64,000 bases of DNA. Origin: an uncultured Collinsella sp. (GTDB taxonomy: Bacteria; Actinomycetota; Coriobacteriia; Coriobacteriales; Coriobacteriaceae). The notes beneath the pieces are model-generated. The model saw nothing but the letters and a program-made list of their open reading frames with translations, made no database searches and was not told where the DNA came from. The stretch is from positions 18,524 to 82,523 of the forward strand of contig UQSB01000004.1 of the NCBI GenBank assembly GCA_900543505.1, in the 5' to 3' direction. The position numbers and the translations under genes are program-made. Shown in pieces: positions 24,102 through 33,610 of the stretch (position 1 is the first letter of the stretch; each line of letters begins with the position of its first letter).

Positions 24102-25730
24102 TTACAGTGAGTCGATAAAGCGCTGTTGGGCGGCGCGGCCGGCTTCGTCCCACTTAAAGACGCCGGCGTTGTCGAGTACGTGGCCAAACACCACGCCGAC
24201 CTCCTCGTGCAGGATGCCGATGGCGCTATCCGCCGTAAGCTCGTCGGCGCGGCGGGCATAGACGTCCTCGGCCCACGCGGCATGGCTGCGGCAAAGGTCG
24301 TCGCCCTCGAGCGCACTGGCAAGGTCGTAGCTGGTATCGGCTTTGGCTGCCAGCAGGTGCTCGCGGACAGCGCCGAGCTCGGGAACCAGGCGCGGCGGAA
24401 GAATAGCCAGGCCCATGACCTCGATCAGGCCGATGTTCTCCTTCTTAATGTGGTGATACTCGGCATGCGGGTGGAAAACGCCCAGCGGATGCTCGTCGGT
24501 CGTGATATTGCAGCGAAGCGCCAGGTAGGCCTCGTAAATCTCGCCGCCGGCGTTGCCGCGGGAGTCGACGCGGCGGATGACGGGCGTCACGGTGTTGTGC
24601 GCTACGCCGTCGGCCGTGTGCGCGATAACGCCCGCAGACTCGTCGGTCCACTCGCGCCAGGCGAGGATAATCTTCTCGGCAGCGTCGAGCAGCTGAGCGC
24701 GGTCATGCGAGCGCAGGCGCAGCACCGAGAGCGGCCACTGCAGCACAGTGCCGGTGACCTGGTCAAAACCGGGCACGCTAAACTGCGAGACCTCGGCGGC
24801 ATGCATCATGGGGAACTCGTGCGCGCCGCCCTGGAAGTGGTCGTGCGACAGAATCGAGCCGCCCACGATAGGCAGGTCGGCGTTGGAGCCGATGAAGTAA
24901 TGCGGGAACAGGTCCACAAAGTCGAGCAGGCAGGTCAGGCCCTTGCGGTCGACGTGCATCGGACGATGCTCGGAGCTCATGGCAATGCAATGCTCGTTAA
25001 AGTACGCATACGGGCTGTACTGGAAGCCCCAGCGCTCGCCATTAAGCTGAATGGGAATAACGCGTAGGTTCTGGCGTGCGGGGTGAGCGCCGCCGTCGGC
25101 TGCGGCGGAGCGTCCGGGATAGCCCTCGTTTTCGATGCAGAGCTGGCAGGCGGGATACTTCTCGCCCGTGTTCTTTGCGGCACCAGCCGCGGCGATATCG
25201 CGTGGGTCCTTCTCAGGCTTGGAGAGGTTGATGGTGATCTCAAGATCGCCCCAGTTGGTGGGGGTGCTCCATTTGATGTTGCGCGCGATGGCGGCACGGC
25301 GCACGTAGCCGGCGTCGCAGCACAGGCCGTAGAACCAGTCGGTTGCGGCGCGGGGCTCGTTGACGCCCATACGTCCGTTGAACTCCTCGTTTACAACCGA
25401 AGGCCTCGGCATGAGCGCACCCATGATGCGCATGGCGATGCGGTCGCGCCCCGATGCCGTGTCCTCGGCAGCACCGTTGGCAACGGCGGCCTCGGCAAGC
25501 GCGGCGAGCGTGCCCTCCAGGTCAAAGTCGGGGAGTGTATCGGGGTGCAAGAGCGAAATCTTCTCGGTCTTGAGTGCCCAAGCCATGTCGAGTGCCGGCC
25601 CCGTGGCGCCGATGCACTCCAAAATGGTGTTGTATGCCCAGATGCGATCGTCCTGGTCGATCATCGATCGGTGGATGGCATATTCGATGAGGCCCTGCGC
25701 GGCCTCGCGCACATCAGTCATTACAGCCAT
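24102..25730 (-). CDS. galT: Galactose-1-phosphate uridylyltransferase (class II)
   Basis: This 542-residue Leloir enzyme exchanges galactose-1-phosphate with UDP-glucose. It is the long Firmicutes-type GalT. The catalytic region is ILSHDHFQGGAHEFP, and CQLCIENEGYPGR lies near the middle. ATG 25730 overlaps the end of galK by 10 nt, with GGGGG 10 nt upstream; a second ATG at 25721 would overlap as TAATG. Tight overlap indicates one galKT transcript. No galE is seen in this window. Confidence 0.94.
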   Translation of the reverse strand: MAVMTDVREAAQGLIEYAIHRSMIDQDDRIWAYNTILECIGATGPALDMAWALKTEKISLLHPDTLPDFDLEGTLAALAEAAVANGAAEDTASGRDRIAMRIMGALMPRPSVVNEEFNGRMGVNEPRAATDWFYGLCCDAGYVRRAAIARNIKWSTPTNWGDLEITINLSKPEKDPRDIAAAGAAKNTGEKYPACQLCIENEGYPGRSAAADGGAHPARQNLRVIPIQLNGERWGFQYSPYAYFNEHCIAMSSEHRPMHVDRKGLTCLLDFVDLFPHYFIGSNADLPIVGGSILSHDHFQGGAHEFPMMHAAEVSQFSVPGFDQVTGTVLQWPLSVLRLRSHDRAQLLDAAEKIILAWREWTDESAGVIAHTADGVAHNTVTPVIRRVDSRGNAGGEIYEAYLALRCNITTDEHPLGVFHPHAEYHHIKKENIGLIEVMGLAILPPRLVPELGAVREHLLAAKADTSYDLASALEGDDLCRSHAAWAEDVYARRADELTADSAIGILHEEVGVVFGHVLDNAGVFKWDEAGRAAQQRFIDSL

Positions 25731-26926
25731 GCCGCGTAAGCCCCCTTGTCAGAAATCGCGTAGTGGCGGGCAGAGCCCTCGCCAAGCCAGCCGTTCATCT
25801 TGGCAATGAAGGTGTCGACCAGATCGAGCGGCACGAAGGCCTGGATGGTGCCACCAAAGCCGCCACCGTGAATGCGAACGGCGCCGCGGCCGTCGAGCAC
25901 GTGCTCGGCCAGCGCCAAGGCATACATGGAAGGCTGTTCAGATCCCAGCTTGGCAACGACATTCTGCAGGTACATGGCAGAGCTGGCGCCGGACTCGCGC
26001 GTCAGGACCAGGAACTGGTCAATGTCGCCGGCGTTCAGGGCTGCCCAGCGCTTGTCGACCAGGCCGTTCTCGTACCAGTAGTGAACGGCGCGCAGGCAGG
26101 CGCGGTCGCCCAGCTTGGCGCGCAGCTCGGGGAGTTTAGCGTCAAAGTCGGCAACGTCGACCTCGCACAGGCGTGCCTTGCCAAACTCGGCGGCGACGTC
26201 CTGCATCTCGCGCGGAACGGCGGCGTAGTCGTCGGTAGCTGCCACATGGTCGGCGCCAACCTTAACGAGCACAAGCGCATAACCGTGATCCTCAAAGTTG
26301 AGCTCGAGCTTTTGGGTCTTAGGCTGGGCCTGGTCCTCAAAGTCCATGTAGGCAAGGCCGCCCAGGCACACAGCGGCCTGGTCCATCAGACCGCAGGGCT
26401 TGCCGTAGTAGTTGTTCTCGGTGCGCTGGCTCATCTGGGCGAGCGCGACGGGCTCAATGGCGGGCGCGCCCCAGAGCGTCTCCATGGCGCGGCCGTACGC
26501 GGCCTCGACGGCGGCAGAGCTGGAAAGGCCGCCGCCCGAGGGGACGGAGCAGGTGAAGGCGAAGTCGAAGCCCTGGGGCTCAACGCCAAGCGCTGCGACC
26601 TCGTGGGCCATGCCGCGCACGAGGCTTGCGGACGTGCCCTTCTCGGACTCCTGAACATTCAGCGTGTCGAGGGTAATCTCAAACGTGGGGTAGCCCTCGT
26701 CGGCGACGCGGACCTTGTTGGAATCGGTTGCCACGGCGATGCCGTCGACGGCGACATCGAGCGAGCCGGCAATAACGTGACCGCCCTCGTGATCGGTGTG
26801 GTTGCCGCTGATCTCGGAACGGCCGGGCGCGTGCACATAGAGCACCTGGCGATCGCCGATGGGGCCAAACTCCTCCTCAAACAGCTTGGTGAGCGTGGCG
26901 AGTGTCTTTTCGTCGGGGGTGGTCAT
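25721..26926 (-). CDS. galK: Galactokinase
   Basis: This 401-residue GHMP kinase makes galactose-1-phosphate. The galactokinase signature appears as GRSEISGNHTDHEGG, with the usual Glu-His replaced by Asn-His. The ATP loop is VPSGGGLSSSAA, and the C-terminal GHMP motif is HGGGFGGTIQAF. ATG 26926 has AAAGGA at 6 nt; the frame continues further upstream without a ribosome site. Three GalR-type operator sites lie between it and the divergent LacI-family gene. Confidence 0.94.
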   Translation of the reverse strand: MTTPDEKTLATLTKLFEEEFGPIGDRQVLYVHAPGRSEISGNHTDHEGGHVIAGSLDVAVDGIAVATDSNKVRVADEGYPTFEITLDTLNVQESEKGTSASLVRGMAHEVAALGVEPQGFDFAFTCSVPSGGGLSSSAAVEAAYGRAMETLWGAPAIEPVALAQMSQRTENNYYGKPCGLMDQAAVCLGGLAYMDFEDQAQPKTQKLELNFEDHGYALVLVKVGADHVAATDDYAAVPREMQDVAAEFGKARLCEVDVADFDAKLPELRAKLGDRACLRAVHYWYENGLVDKRWAALNAGDIDQFLVLTRESGASSAMYLQNVVAKLGSEQPSMYALALAEHVLDGRGAVRIHGGGFGGTIQAFVPLDLVDTFIAKMNGWLGEGSARHYAISDKGAYAAWL

Positions 26927-26970
26927 GAGGGTCCTTTCCTTGGCGCATACTGACGAGTTTTCCGTCGTAG

Positions 26971-26984
26971 TGAGTACGTTAACA
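26971..26984 (-). promoter_or_regulatory. Gal operator 1 (galK-proximal)
   Basis: TGAGTACGTTAACA fits a LacI-family operator and is the exact reverse complement of the site at 27035. Confidence 0.75.
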
Positions 26985-27034
26985 ATCTGAAGTGGCATAA
27001 ACTCAGCATCTACGATGCCGCACGTTACGGGCTA

Positions 27035-27048
27035 TGTTAACGTACTCA
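27035..27048 (+). promoter_or_regulatory. Gal operator 2
   Basis: TGTTAACGTACTCA is the inverted partner of the 26971 site, 64 nt away. The pair brackets the galK promoter region. Confidence 0.75.
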
Positions 27049-27157
27049 TAACACAACACTTATCACTTTTTGAGAATCTGGTAATCGGTAGAAATCCAGC
27101 CGTGAACGGTATTGCCGTATGGACTTATAGAGCAGAAGAGTTGCGGATTGAAAAAGT

Positions 27158-27171
27158 AGAGTACGTTAACA
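27158..27171 (+). promoter_or_regulatory. Gal operator 3 (regulator-proximal)
   Basis: AGAGTACGTTAACA matches operator 1 at 12 of 14 positions and lies about 94 nt before the regulator start, consistent with autoregulation. Confidence 0.7.
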
Positions 27172-27264
27172 TGCGTCCGACGATAGCGGGCTTCGGCGCG
27201 GGGCGTATTTCTGCCCGGGCCGGCATGCACGCTATTCAGATCTCGCGAGGGTGAAGGTGATCCT

Positions 27265-28296
27265 GTGGTAAGGCGCCCGTCCAACGATACAGGTACGCGT
27301 CCGGTCTCCATGGCCGACGTCGCCCGCGCTGCTGGCGTTTCGCAGCAGACGGTTTCGCGCGTTGCCAACGGCCTCCCTAACGTCAACGAGCAGACGCGCC
27401 AGCGCGTGCAAGCCGCCATGCAGGAGCTCGGCTTCCGTCCGAGTTATGCCGGTCGCTCGCTGCGCGACGGCCGTTACCATTCGGTCGGTCTGTGCGTCAA
27501 CGATGTCACCAAGTTTGGCAACCTCTCAATGATTGACGGCATCGCCAGCGCTGCTCGCGAGCATAATTGCGCCATCACGCTGGTCGAGATGTCCAAGACC
27601 GAGGAGTTTTCGCTTGCCGAGGCCACTCGCCGCATGGCCGCGCTGCCGGTGGACGGCATCATTATCGGCATGAGCCGTATGGCGCCCGATTTTGAGACGT
27701 TTGATCCACTGCCGGGCATTGGCACGGTCATCGTTACCATGTATGCGCATCCGCGCGTGACCACAGTCGATTCCGACCATTACGGCTGCTCGCTGTTGCT
27801 TATGGACCATCTGTTTGAGCTGGGGCACGAGCAGATTCGCTATATTGGCGGCCCGTCGTTCTCGGTCGACGAGCAATTTCGTCGCGCCGGTTGGCAGGAT
27901 GCGCTCGAGCGTAAACACATCGAGCCGGCAGAGCCGCTCGAGGGCGACTGGTCTGCTAACAGCGGTTACGAGGCCGGCAGGTACCTGGCCGAGCATGACC
28001 GCGCCATGACGGCGATTTACGCGGCAAACGACCAGATGGCAAACGGCGCTATTGCAGCGCTGCGCGATAGCGGCCTGCGCGTGCCCGAGGACGTGAGCGT
28101 GGTGGGCGTCGACGATTCGCTCGATGATTTTGTCGCACACAACGAGCTCACGACCGTGCGATTCGATCTACATCAGCGCGGACGCGAGGTATTCGAGCAT
28201 GCGGTTCCCGAGGCGGGTACGGTGGGCAAAACCGTTGCCATTCGTATTCCCGGCCAGCTCATCATTCGACATAGCACGGCGATACCGCGCTCATAG
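27265..28296 (+). CDS. LacI-family repressor of galKT
   Basis: The 343-residue protein has a LacI helix-turn-helix (about 15-62, MADVARAAGVSQQTVSRVANG) and an effector domain with VSVVGVDDS. It is close in sequence to the lac-cluster repressor at 10300, with shared blocks such as ALPVDG and VDGIIIGM-like segments. The two are probably paralogues split between lactose and galactose control. The GTG start has GAAGGTGA upstream. It is divergent from galK over three matching operators. Confidence 0.9.
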   Translation: MVRRPSNDTGTRPVSMADVARAAGVSQQTVSRVANGLPNVNEQTRQRVQAAMQELGFRPSYAGRSLRDGRYHSVGLCVNDVTKFGNLSMIDGIASAAREHNCAITLVEMSKTEEFSLAEATRRMAALPVDGIIIGMSRMAPDFETFDPLPGIGTVIVTMYAHPRVTTVDSDHYGCSLLLMDHLFELGHEQIRYIGGPSFSVDEQFRRAGWQDALERKHIEPAEPLEGDWSANSGYEAGRYLAEHDRAMTAIYAANDQMANGAIAALRDSGLRVPEDVSVVGVDDSLDDFVAHNELTTVRFDLHQRGREVFEHAVPEAGTVGKTVAIRIPGQLIIRHSTAIPRS

Positions 28297-28425
28297 TTTG
28301 TGCTGGTAAACGGCGATTTATCGCATTTTAATAACAATCGGTAAGGATGCCGGCAGATAGCTGTTGGGATGCAGCCGAGTGCTATGATAGACGGGCTCTT
28401 TTGTCTATCTAGGAGGCTTTGCCTG

Positions 28426-29586
28426 ATGGAGATCACCAAGGATATCCGCTACGTTGGCGTCGACGATCACGACATTGACCTGTTCGAGGGCCAGTACGAT
28501 GTGTCCGAGAACGGTATGGCATACAACAGCTACGTTATCTTGGGCGAAAAGATCGCTGTCGCCGATTCAGTCGATGGCGGGTTTGTCGACGAATGGCTCG
28601 GTAACCTCGAGGCTGTACTCGACGGTCGCACGCCCGACTACCTGGTCATCCATCACATGGAGCCCGATCACTCCGCCGGCATCGCCGCCTTTATGGAGCG
28701 CTATCCCCAGGCACAGATTGTGGCAAGCATGGGCGCCTTCCGCATGATGGTTAACTACTTTGACACCGACTTCCCCGAGCGCAAGATGGTTGTCAAGGAG
28801 GGTGACGTGCTCGATTTGGGCGGCCACAGCCTAACCTTTGTCGGCGCCCCCAACGTGCACTGGCCCGAGGTGCTGTTCTCCTACGAGGCCACCGACAAGG
28901 TGCTCTTTAGTGCCGACGGCTTTGGCAAGTTCGGCGCCAACGACATCGAGGATCCGGAAGGGTGGGCCTGCGAGGCGCGCCGTTATTACTTTGGCATCGT
29001 CGGCAAGTTCGGCAAGTTTGTGCAGGCCGTGCTCAAGAAGGCCGCCAATCTGGACATCCAGATCATCTGCCCGCTCCACGGCCCCGTGCTGACCGAGAAC
29101 CTGGGCTATTACCTCGACACCTACAACACCTGGTCGAGCTATCAGCCCGAGGACGAGGGCATCACGATTGCCTACGCGAGCGTGTACGGCCATCTGAAGG
29201 CTGCCGTTGAGGAGCTCGCATCTGCGCTCGAGGCTCGCGGCCAGAAGGTTTCCGTCTTTGACCTGGCTCGCGACGATATGGCCGAGGCCGTTGAGGACGC
29301 GTTCCGTTACGACCGCCTGGTGCTCGCCTCCATTACCTATCAGGGCGAGATCTTCCCGTTCATGAGCACTTTTATCCACACGCTTGCCGAGCACGCCTAC
29401 CAGAACCGTACGGTGGCGCTCGTCGAGGCCGGCTCCTGGGCGCCCGTCGCTGCCAAGGTTATGACCAAGGAGCTCGAGGGCATGAAGGACATCACCCTGG
29501 CGCAGAACAAGGTGACCGTCCTGGGCTCGCTCAACGACGCCTCGCGCGCTCAGATCGAGGCCCTCGCCGACGAGCTTTCCAAGTAG
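28426..29586 (+). CDS. FprA-type flavodiiron protein (A-type flavoprotein)
   Basis: This 386-residue cytoplasmic protein reduces O2 or NO to protect anaerobes. The N-terminal beta-lactamase-like domain carries the di-iron ligand pattern HHMEPDHSAG near residue 80. The C-terminal flavodoxin domain (from about 245, YASVYGHLK) binds FMN. ATG 28426 follows AGGAGG. A -10-like TATGAT is at 28383. It is monocistronic with its own terminator. Confidence 0.92.
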   Translation: MEITKDIRYVGVDDHDIDLFEGQYDVSENGMAYNSYVILGEKIAVADSVDGGFVDEWLGNLEAVLDGRTPDYLVIHHMEPDHSAGIAAFMERYPQAQIVASMGAFRMMVNYFDTDFPERKMVVKEGDVLDLGGHSLTFVGAPNVHWPEVLFSYEATDKVLFSADGFGKFGANDIEDPEGWACEARRYYFGIVGKFGKFVQAVLKKAANLDIQIICPLHGPVLTENLGYYLDTYNTWSSYQPEDEGITIAYASVYGHLKAAVEELASALEARGQKVSVFDLARDDMAEAVEDAFRYDRLVLASITYQGEIFPFMSTFIHTLAEHAYQNRTVALVEAGSWAPVAAKVMTKELEGMKDITLAQNKVTVLGSLNDASRAQIEALADELSK

Positions 29587-29610
29587 CAATACTTCACTTT
29601 TGACGCGCAA

Positions 29611-29645
29611 ACCACCACAAAGGGGACACCTTTGTGGTGGTTTTT
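29611..29645 (+). terminator. Terminator after the flavodiiron gene
   Basis: An ACCACCACAAAGG/CCTTTGTGGTGGT stem is followed by a T-run. The same CCACCACAA family with one changed pair recurs at 50848-50882. Confidence 0.85.
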
Positions 29646-29647
29646 GT

Positions 29648-30451
29648 TTACGCGCTGGCGACGATGAGGTTGGGGCGGGTGTTGTCGGCGATTTCGGCGA
29701 TAGAGGTGGCAACGGCATCGTCGGGGTCGCGGTCCATGACGATGGCGTTGACATCGACGAGCTCGGCAAAGCGGTACATGCCACGTCCGTTAACCTTGCT
29801 GGCGTCCATGAGGGCCACGCTTTGACGGGCGGCGCCGATCATGGTCGTTTTGGTTTCGGCCATCTGGGGAAAGTCGGTGGTAAAGCCGCAGCCGGGAACA
29901 AAAGCGCCAGGGCACATGACGGCAAGATCGGCGTGGACCATTTGGAGCGCCTGCATGGTAAGTGGGCCGTACAGATAGCGATGACCTTTGCGCAGTGCCC
30001 CGCCCAGCATGACGACATCGACCGAGGGCATGCTCTCGTCGATGTAATCGGCGATGGTGATATCGGCCGTAATGACGGTGATGCCGTCGCGCTGATCGAG
30101 CAGGCGGACGAACTCGAGTGCCGTGGTGCCGGAGTCGACGAGCAACGTGTCGCCGTCGCTGACGAGTTCAATGGCGCTTTGAGCGATGGCCTGCTTGGCG
30201 GCGACGTTGACGTTGATGCGCCGATCCTGCGTGGAGACCGTTAGGCGTTTGTGGAGCGACACGGCGCCGCCATGCGTGCGGCGTAGCTTACCGGACTCGG
30301 CGAGCGCGTCCAGGTCGGCGCGGGCAGTGACGGAGGAAACGCCAAAGGTCTGGGCGATTTCTGCCACCTGCACGGAGGCGTTATGCTCGAGCATTTCCAT
30401 GATGGCGGCACGTCGTTCGTCGGCGAAAGCTCGTGTTGTTGCGTGGGCCAT
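29648..30451 (-). CDS. DeoR/GlpR-family repressor
   Basis: The 267-residue protein has an N-terminal DeoR helix-turn-helix (about 10-62, QVAEIAQTFGVSSVTARADLD) and a DeoRC domain with LVDSGTTALE. It is divergent from the class II aldolase across 335 nt that contain two palindromes, so the aldolase is the likely target. The effector is probably a hexose phosphate. The usual T-I-R-R-D-L of the recognition helix reads T-A-R-A-D-L. Confidence 0.88.
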   Translation of the reverse strand: MAHATTRAFADERRAAIMEMLEHNASVQVAEIAQTFGVSSVTARADLDALAESGKLRRTHGGAVSLHKRLTVSTQDRRINVNVAAKQAIAQSAIELVSDGDTLLVDSGTTALEFVRLLDQRDGITVITADITIADYIDESMPSVDVVMLGGALRKGHRYLYGPLTMQALQMVHADLAVMCPGAFVPGCGFTTDFPQMAETKTTMIGAARQSVALMDASKVNGRGMYRFAELVDVNAIVMDRDPDDAVATSIAEIADNTRPNLIVASA

Positions 30452-30508
30452 AGCTGCTCCATCCTCAACCTAAATTTGCAGGAATTATGTTGAAACCATT
30501 TTCGTTCA

Positions 30509-30562
30509 TTTTCTTTTCTAGCAAGAAAACGCCTTTCGATTACTTATCTTTTCTACAAAAGA
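30509..30562. promoter_or_regulatory. Paired A/T palindromes between DeoR gene and aldolase
   Basis: TTTTCTT-N7-AAGAAAA (30509-30529) and TCTTTT-CTAC-AAAAGA (30547-30562) resemble DeoR-family operators. They lie in the divergent promoter region. I see no other gene or RNA in 30452-30786. Confidence 0.55.
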
Positions 30563-30786
30563 AAGGTGATTCGCTCGAAAACTGGGATATCGGATAGGGG
30601 GATTTGGTCCGATTCCCTTCCGTTTGCTTTTCAAAAACGAGCGTTTTGGCCTGCGTGCCGGCGATATCTCGTACATGCGACAGATGTGATTTTCATACAA
30701 TGGGCGCAGCAAAACGCAAGGTAAAACGCCTTGCGGACACGTACGCCCGATGTCCAGATGCGGGCGATGGAGAGGAGCAAACGCTC

Positions 30787-31644
30787 ATGGCACTTGTTAC
30801 CACCGAAAAGATGCTCAAGGACGCTCAGGCCGGCCACTACGCCGTCGGCGCGTTCAACGTCGAGAACCTCGAGTTTGTTATGGCCGTTCTGGCCGCTGCC
30901 GAGGAGACCAAGTCCCCCGTCATCATGCAGACCACCCCGGGCACCATCAAGACCGCTGGTCTGGACTACTTCTACGGCATGGTCAAGGCTGCCGCCGAGC
31001 GCACTTCCGTGCCCGTCGCTCTGCACCTCGATCACGGCGATGGCTATGACCGCTGCATGCAGGCTTTCCGCACGGGCTACACCTCCGTCATGATCGACGG
31101 CTCGCACGAGTCCTTCGAGGACAACATCGCCCTGACCAAGTCCGTCGCCGACGCTGGCCGCGCCATGGGCGTGCCCGTCGAGGCTGAGCTCGGCAAGGTT
31201 GGCGGCAAAGAGGACGACGGTCCCGCGGTTGAGGGCGAGAGCCCCTACACCGATCCTGCCGAGGCCAAGGAGTTTGTTGAGCGTACCGGCTGCACCTCCC
31301 TCGCAATTGGCGTTGGCACCAGCCACGGTGTGTACACGAGCGATCCGCACATCGAGCAGTCCGTGGTCAAGGCCATCCGCGACGCCGTCGACGTGCCGCT
31401 GGTTCTGCACGGCACCTCCGGTGTGCCCGATGAGCAGGTTGCCGAGGCTGTGAAGAACGGTATCTGCAAGGTTAACTACGCTACCGAGCTGCGTCAGGCC
31501 TACACCAAGGGCTTCATGGCCTACATGGCCGAGAACCCCGCCTGCTTCGATCCCAAGAAGCCGGCCAAGGAGGGCATGCGCGAGATCACCGAGCTGGTTA
31601 AGATCCGCATGACCAACCTCAACTCTGTGGGCAAGGCAGAGTAA
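30787..31644 (+). CDS. fba: Class II fructose/tagatose-bisphosphate aldolase
   Basis: This 285-residue zinc aldolase cleaves a ketohexose-1,6-bisphosphate to triose phosphates. Catalytic and zinc-ligand segments are HLDHGDGYD near residue 81, EAELGKVGGKEDD, GTSHGVY and LHGTSGVPD. Length and motifs do not separate fructose-bisphosphate aldolase from GatY/KbaY-type tagatose-bisphosphate aldolase. The lac/tagatose genes here lack a LacD, so this enzyme may do both jobs. ATG 30787 has GAGGAG upstream. Confidence 0.9.
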   Translation: MALVTTEKMLKDAQAGHYAVGAFNVENLEFVMAVLAAAEETKSPVIMQTTPGTIKTAGLDYFYGMVKAAAERTSVPVALHLDHGDGYDRCMQAFRTGYTSVMIDGSHESFEDNIALTKSVADAGRAMGVPVEAELGKVGGKEDDGPAVEGESPYTDPAEAKEFVERTGCTSLAIGVGTSHGVYTSDPHIEQSVVKAIRDAVDVPLVLHGTSGVPDEQVAEAVKNGICKVNYATELRQAYTKGFMAYMAENPACFDPKKPAKEGMREITELVKIRMTNLNSVGKAE

Positions 31645-31677
31645 CAGCAAGGGTACTCCGACTCGCTACATATCCCG

Positions 31678-31802
31678 GGGAGGGACGAGGACTTAGTTCC
31701 CCAATCGTCCTCGGGCATGCAAAAAGCCTCGCTGCGCACTTCGTGCGGCGAGGCTTTTTGCCCCCTGCGGAAAGATTGGGGAACTAAGCCCTCGTCCCTC
31801 CC
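31678..31802. repeat. Nested long palindrome and bidirectional terminator
   Basis: Outer 29-bp arms (31678-31706 and 31774-31802, one mismatch) surround a 14-bp inner hairpin (31719-31732 with 31748-31761) whose arms carry A5 and T5 runs. The inner part should end transcription of the aldolase gene and, on the other strand, of the HAD gene. The rest of 31645-31966 is empty. Confidence 0.85.
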
Positions 31803-31966
31803 AGGTTGACCTACTCGAGGTCGTCGCCCTTGTGGCGTTAGGGCGGAAAATAATAAGAAGCCTTCGCGCTGCGGAATGATTTTGGAAACTAAGTACGGGG
31901 ACCCGCCCAAGCCGTTCTGCTCAATCGCCCTTGTGGTGTTGGGACTGAAAGGGTGGGACGCGTGGG

Positions 31967-32590
31967 TTATTTGGTTGTTAGGGTTAGTAGGTCGTTGGGG
32001 GTTTTGAGGTTGTAGGTGGCGTTTGGGATGTCTTGGTGTGATCCCCATGCCGCTCTGGCAAAACTGACCCCTGCCGAAGTTGCGCATTGTTCGTCGTAGA
32101 CGGTGTCGCCAACGTAGACGACGTTGCCAGGATTCGCGCCCGTACGCCGGAGATATTCGAGCATGGGTGCGGGTGCGGGTTTATGTTCGGTTGTGTCTTC
32201 GACAAGGATGATGTGCTCAAAATACTTATCGAAACCAAGGGGTGCAATTTCTTTTGTGTATTCGTCGCGCGCACGTGAGGAGACGATGCCAAGTTTGCAG
32301 CCGCTATCGGCGAGTGTTGCGATGACTTCAGGCAAACCTGGAAACACGCTGATGGTGCTTTTAAAGCTGGCGGCAACTTGGCACCAGCGATCCAACGTTG
32401 CCTGCGAGTAGATTCCAAGTTTCTCAAGGGCATCCTTGCCGGGTATGCCGAGGGCAAATTCAAGCTCGTGTCGGGGGAGCGTTTTGCCGGTCTCTTCTTG
32501 GACAATCTGGACAAGCGATGATAGAACGCTTTCTTCTGTATCTGCCAATGTCCCATCAACGTCAAATACGATATGGTCAAAGTGCTTCAT
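31967..32590 (-). CDS. HAD-family phosphatase
   Basis: The 207-residue protein has HAD motif I DVDGTLADT at the N-terminus, motif II VSSRA near the middle, a Lys in EHKPAP, and motif IV VGDTVYDEQCA. The small cap resembles phosphoglycolate phosphatase or beta-phosphoglucomutase-like enzymes. The substrate cannot be named. The ATG has GAGGAG at 7 nt, and the gene follows an AraC regulator by 56 nt on the same strand. Confidence 0.87.
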   Translation of the reverse strand: MKHFDHIVFDVDGTLADTEESVLSSLVQIVQEETGKTLPRHELEFALGIPGKDALEKLGIYSQATLDRWCQVAASFKSTISVFPGLPEVIATLADSGCKLGIVSSRARDEYTKEIAPLGFDKYFEHIILVEDTTEHKPAPAPMLEYLRRTGANPGNVVYVGDTVYDEQCATSAGVSFARAAWGSHQDIPNATYNLKTPNDLLTLTTK

Positions 32591-32646
32591 ATGATTGCTC
32601 CTCTCTGTTGTTTGCCTGCAAGTTTGATGCGGTGACAGAAGAAAGG

Positions 32647-33585
32647 CTAGCGGGATTTCTGCCTGGTGCTATCGAGATTCTGCCTCGCTGCTCGATAGCT
32701 CGAAGGAGTGCATCCCATTTGTTCTTTAAATACCTGGCCAAGATGGCTTGCTGTCGCAAAGCCGCATTGGCGCGCGACTGTCTGGACCGTTCGCGTGGTG
32801 TGTGTCAAAAGTTCGCAAGCACGGTTTACGCGGTATGCGCGCAGATATGCCGCCGGGGTCGTTCCTGCGCAAGCTTCGATAATGCGGTAACACTCTCTTT
32901 CGCTTACGCCGGCTGCAGATGCCATCTGGGGCACATCTATAGCGGCTGCATAGTTCGCGCGGATATAGTCCAGGATTGCCTTGAACTGTACGTCGCGGTT
33001 GGTCATCCAAGAGGCGTTGTCGGAGGAAAAGAGCGGTTCGGCCTTGGCGTAAATCTGAATCCAGAGCTCTGACAAGCTATTCCGAAGCGCCATCTCGTTC
33101 TGCGGCCGTTGAAGGTCGTGGTTAAAGGAACTCTTTAGCAAATCGATAAAGGGCATATCGTCGGGGTTGGTGGGCGACCATTTGAGCACATCGACGCCTC
33201 GACATTGCAGTAAAGGATTGATATAGCGCTTTTGAAGGCGTCCCGCGGGATCGCCGAGCATCGACGGCTGAAAGATATGCAACATTTGAATGGCTGGTGC
33301 CGAATTGGGTGATTGCAGCGTGCTGTGCAAAACGCCGCCGTTGATAAAGCCGGCGGACCCTTCCTCAAAGCGTACGTGCTCATGAGCCGCGCGCGTTCGA
33401 TAGTCAATCGCTCCCTGCTCCATGTAGAAAAGCTCAACCTCGGAATGCCAGTGCCAGGGGACGGAATTGCCCGGATAGCGAGCGAATTCTGCGCGTTCGG
33501 CAATATAGGGCCAGTCTTCGGCGGTCTCGGGAAACGCTTCCTCGCGTCCTCCGCGGTGCAATTCTATGTGATCCATGTTTCGCAT
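32647..33585 (-). CDS. AraC-family regulator with cupin sensor domain
   Basis: The 312-residue protein has an N-terminal cupin-like arm (WHWHSEVELFYMEQG, about 43-57) and a C-terminal AraC pair of helix-turn-helices (about 210-305, ending CGFATASHLGQVFKEQMGCTPSSYR). No ribosome site precedes ATG 33585 or the ATG at 33576. A TATACT hexamer ends 7 nt before ATG 33585, so the message may be leaderless. It probably controls the downstream HAD gene or a distant sugar locus. Confidence 0.88.
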   Translation of the reverse strand: MRNMDHIELHRGGREEAFPETAEDWPYIAERAEFARYPGNSVPWHWHSEVELFYMEQGAIDYRTRAAHEHVRFEEGSAGFINGGVLHSTLQSPNSAPAIQMLHIFQPSMLGDPAGRLQKRYINPLLQCRGVDVLKWSPTNPDDMPFIDLLKSSFNHDLQRPQNEMALRNSLSELWIQIYAKAEPLFSSDNASWMTNRDVQFKAILDYIRANYAAAIDVPQMASAAGVSERECYRIIEACAGTTPAAYLRAYRVNRACELLTHTTRTVQTVARQCGFATASHLGQVFKEQMGCTPSSYRAARQNLDSTRQKSR

Positions 33586-33610
33586 GGCATCAGTATAAAG
33601 CGCGATGGGC

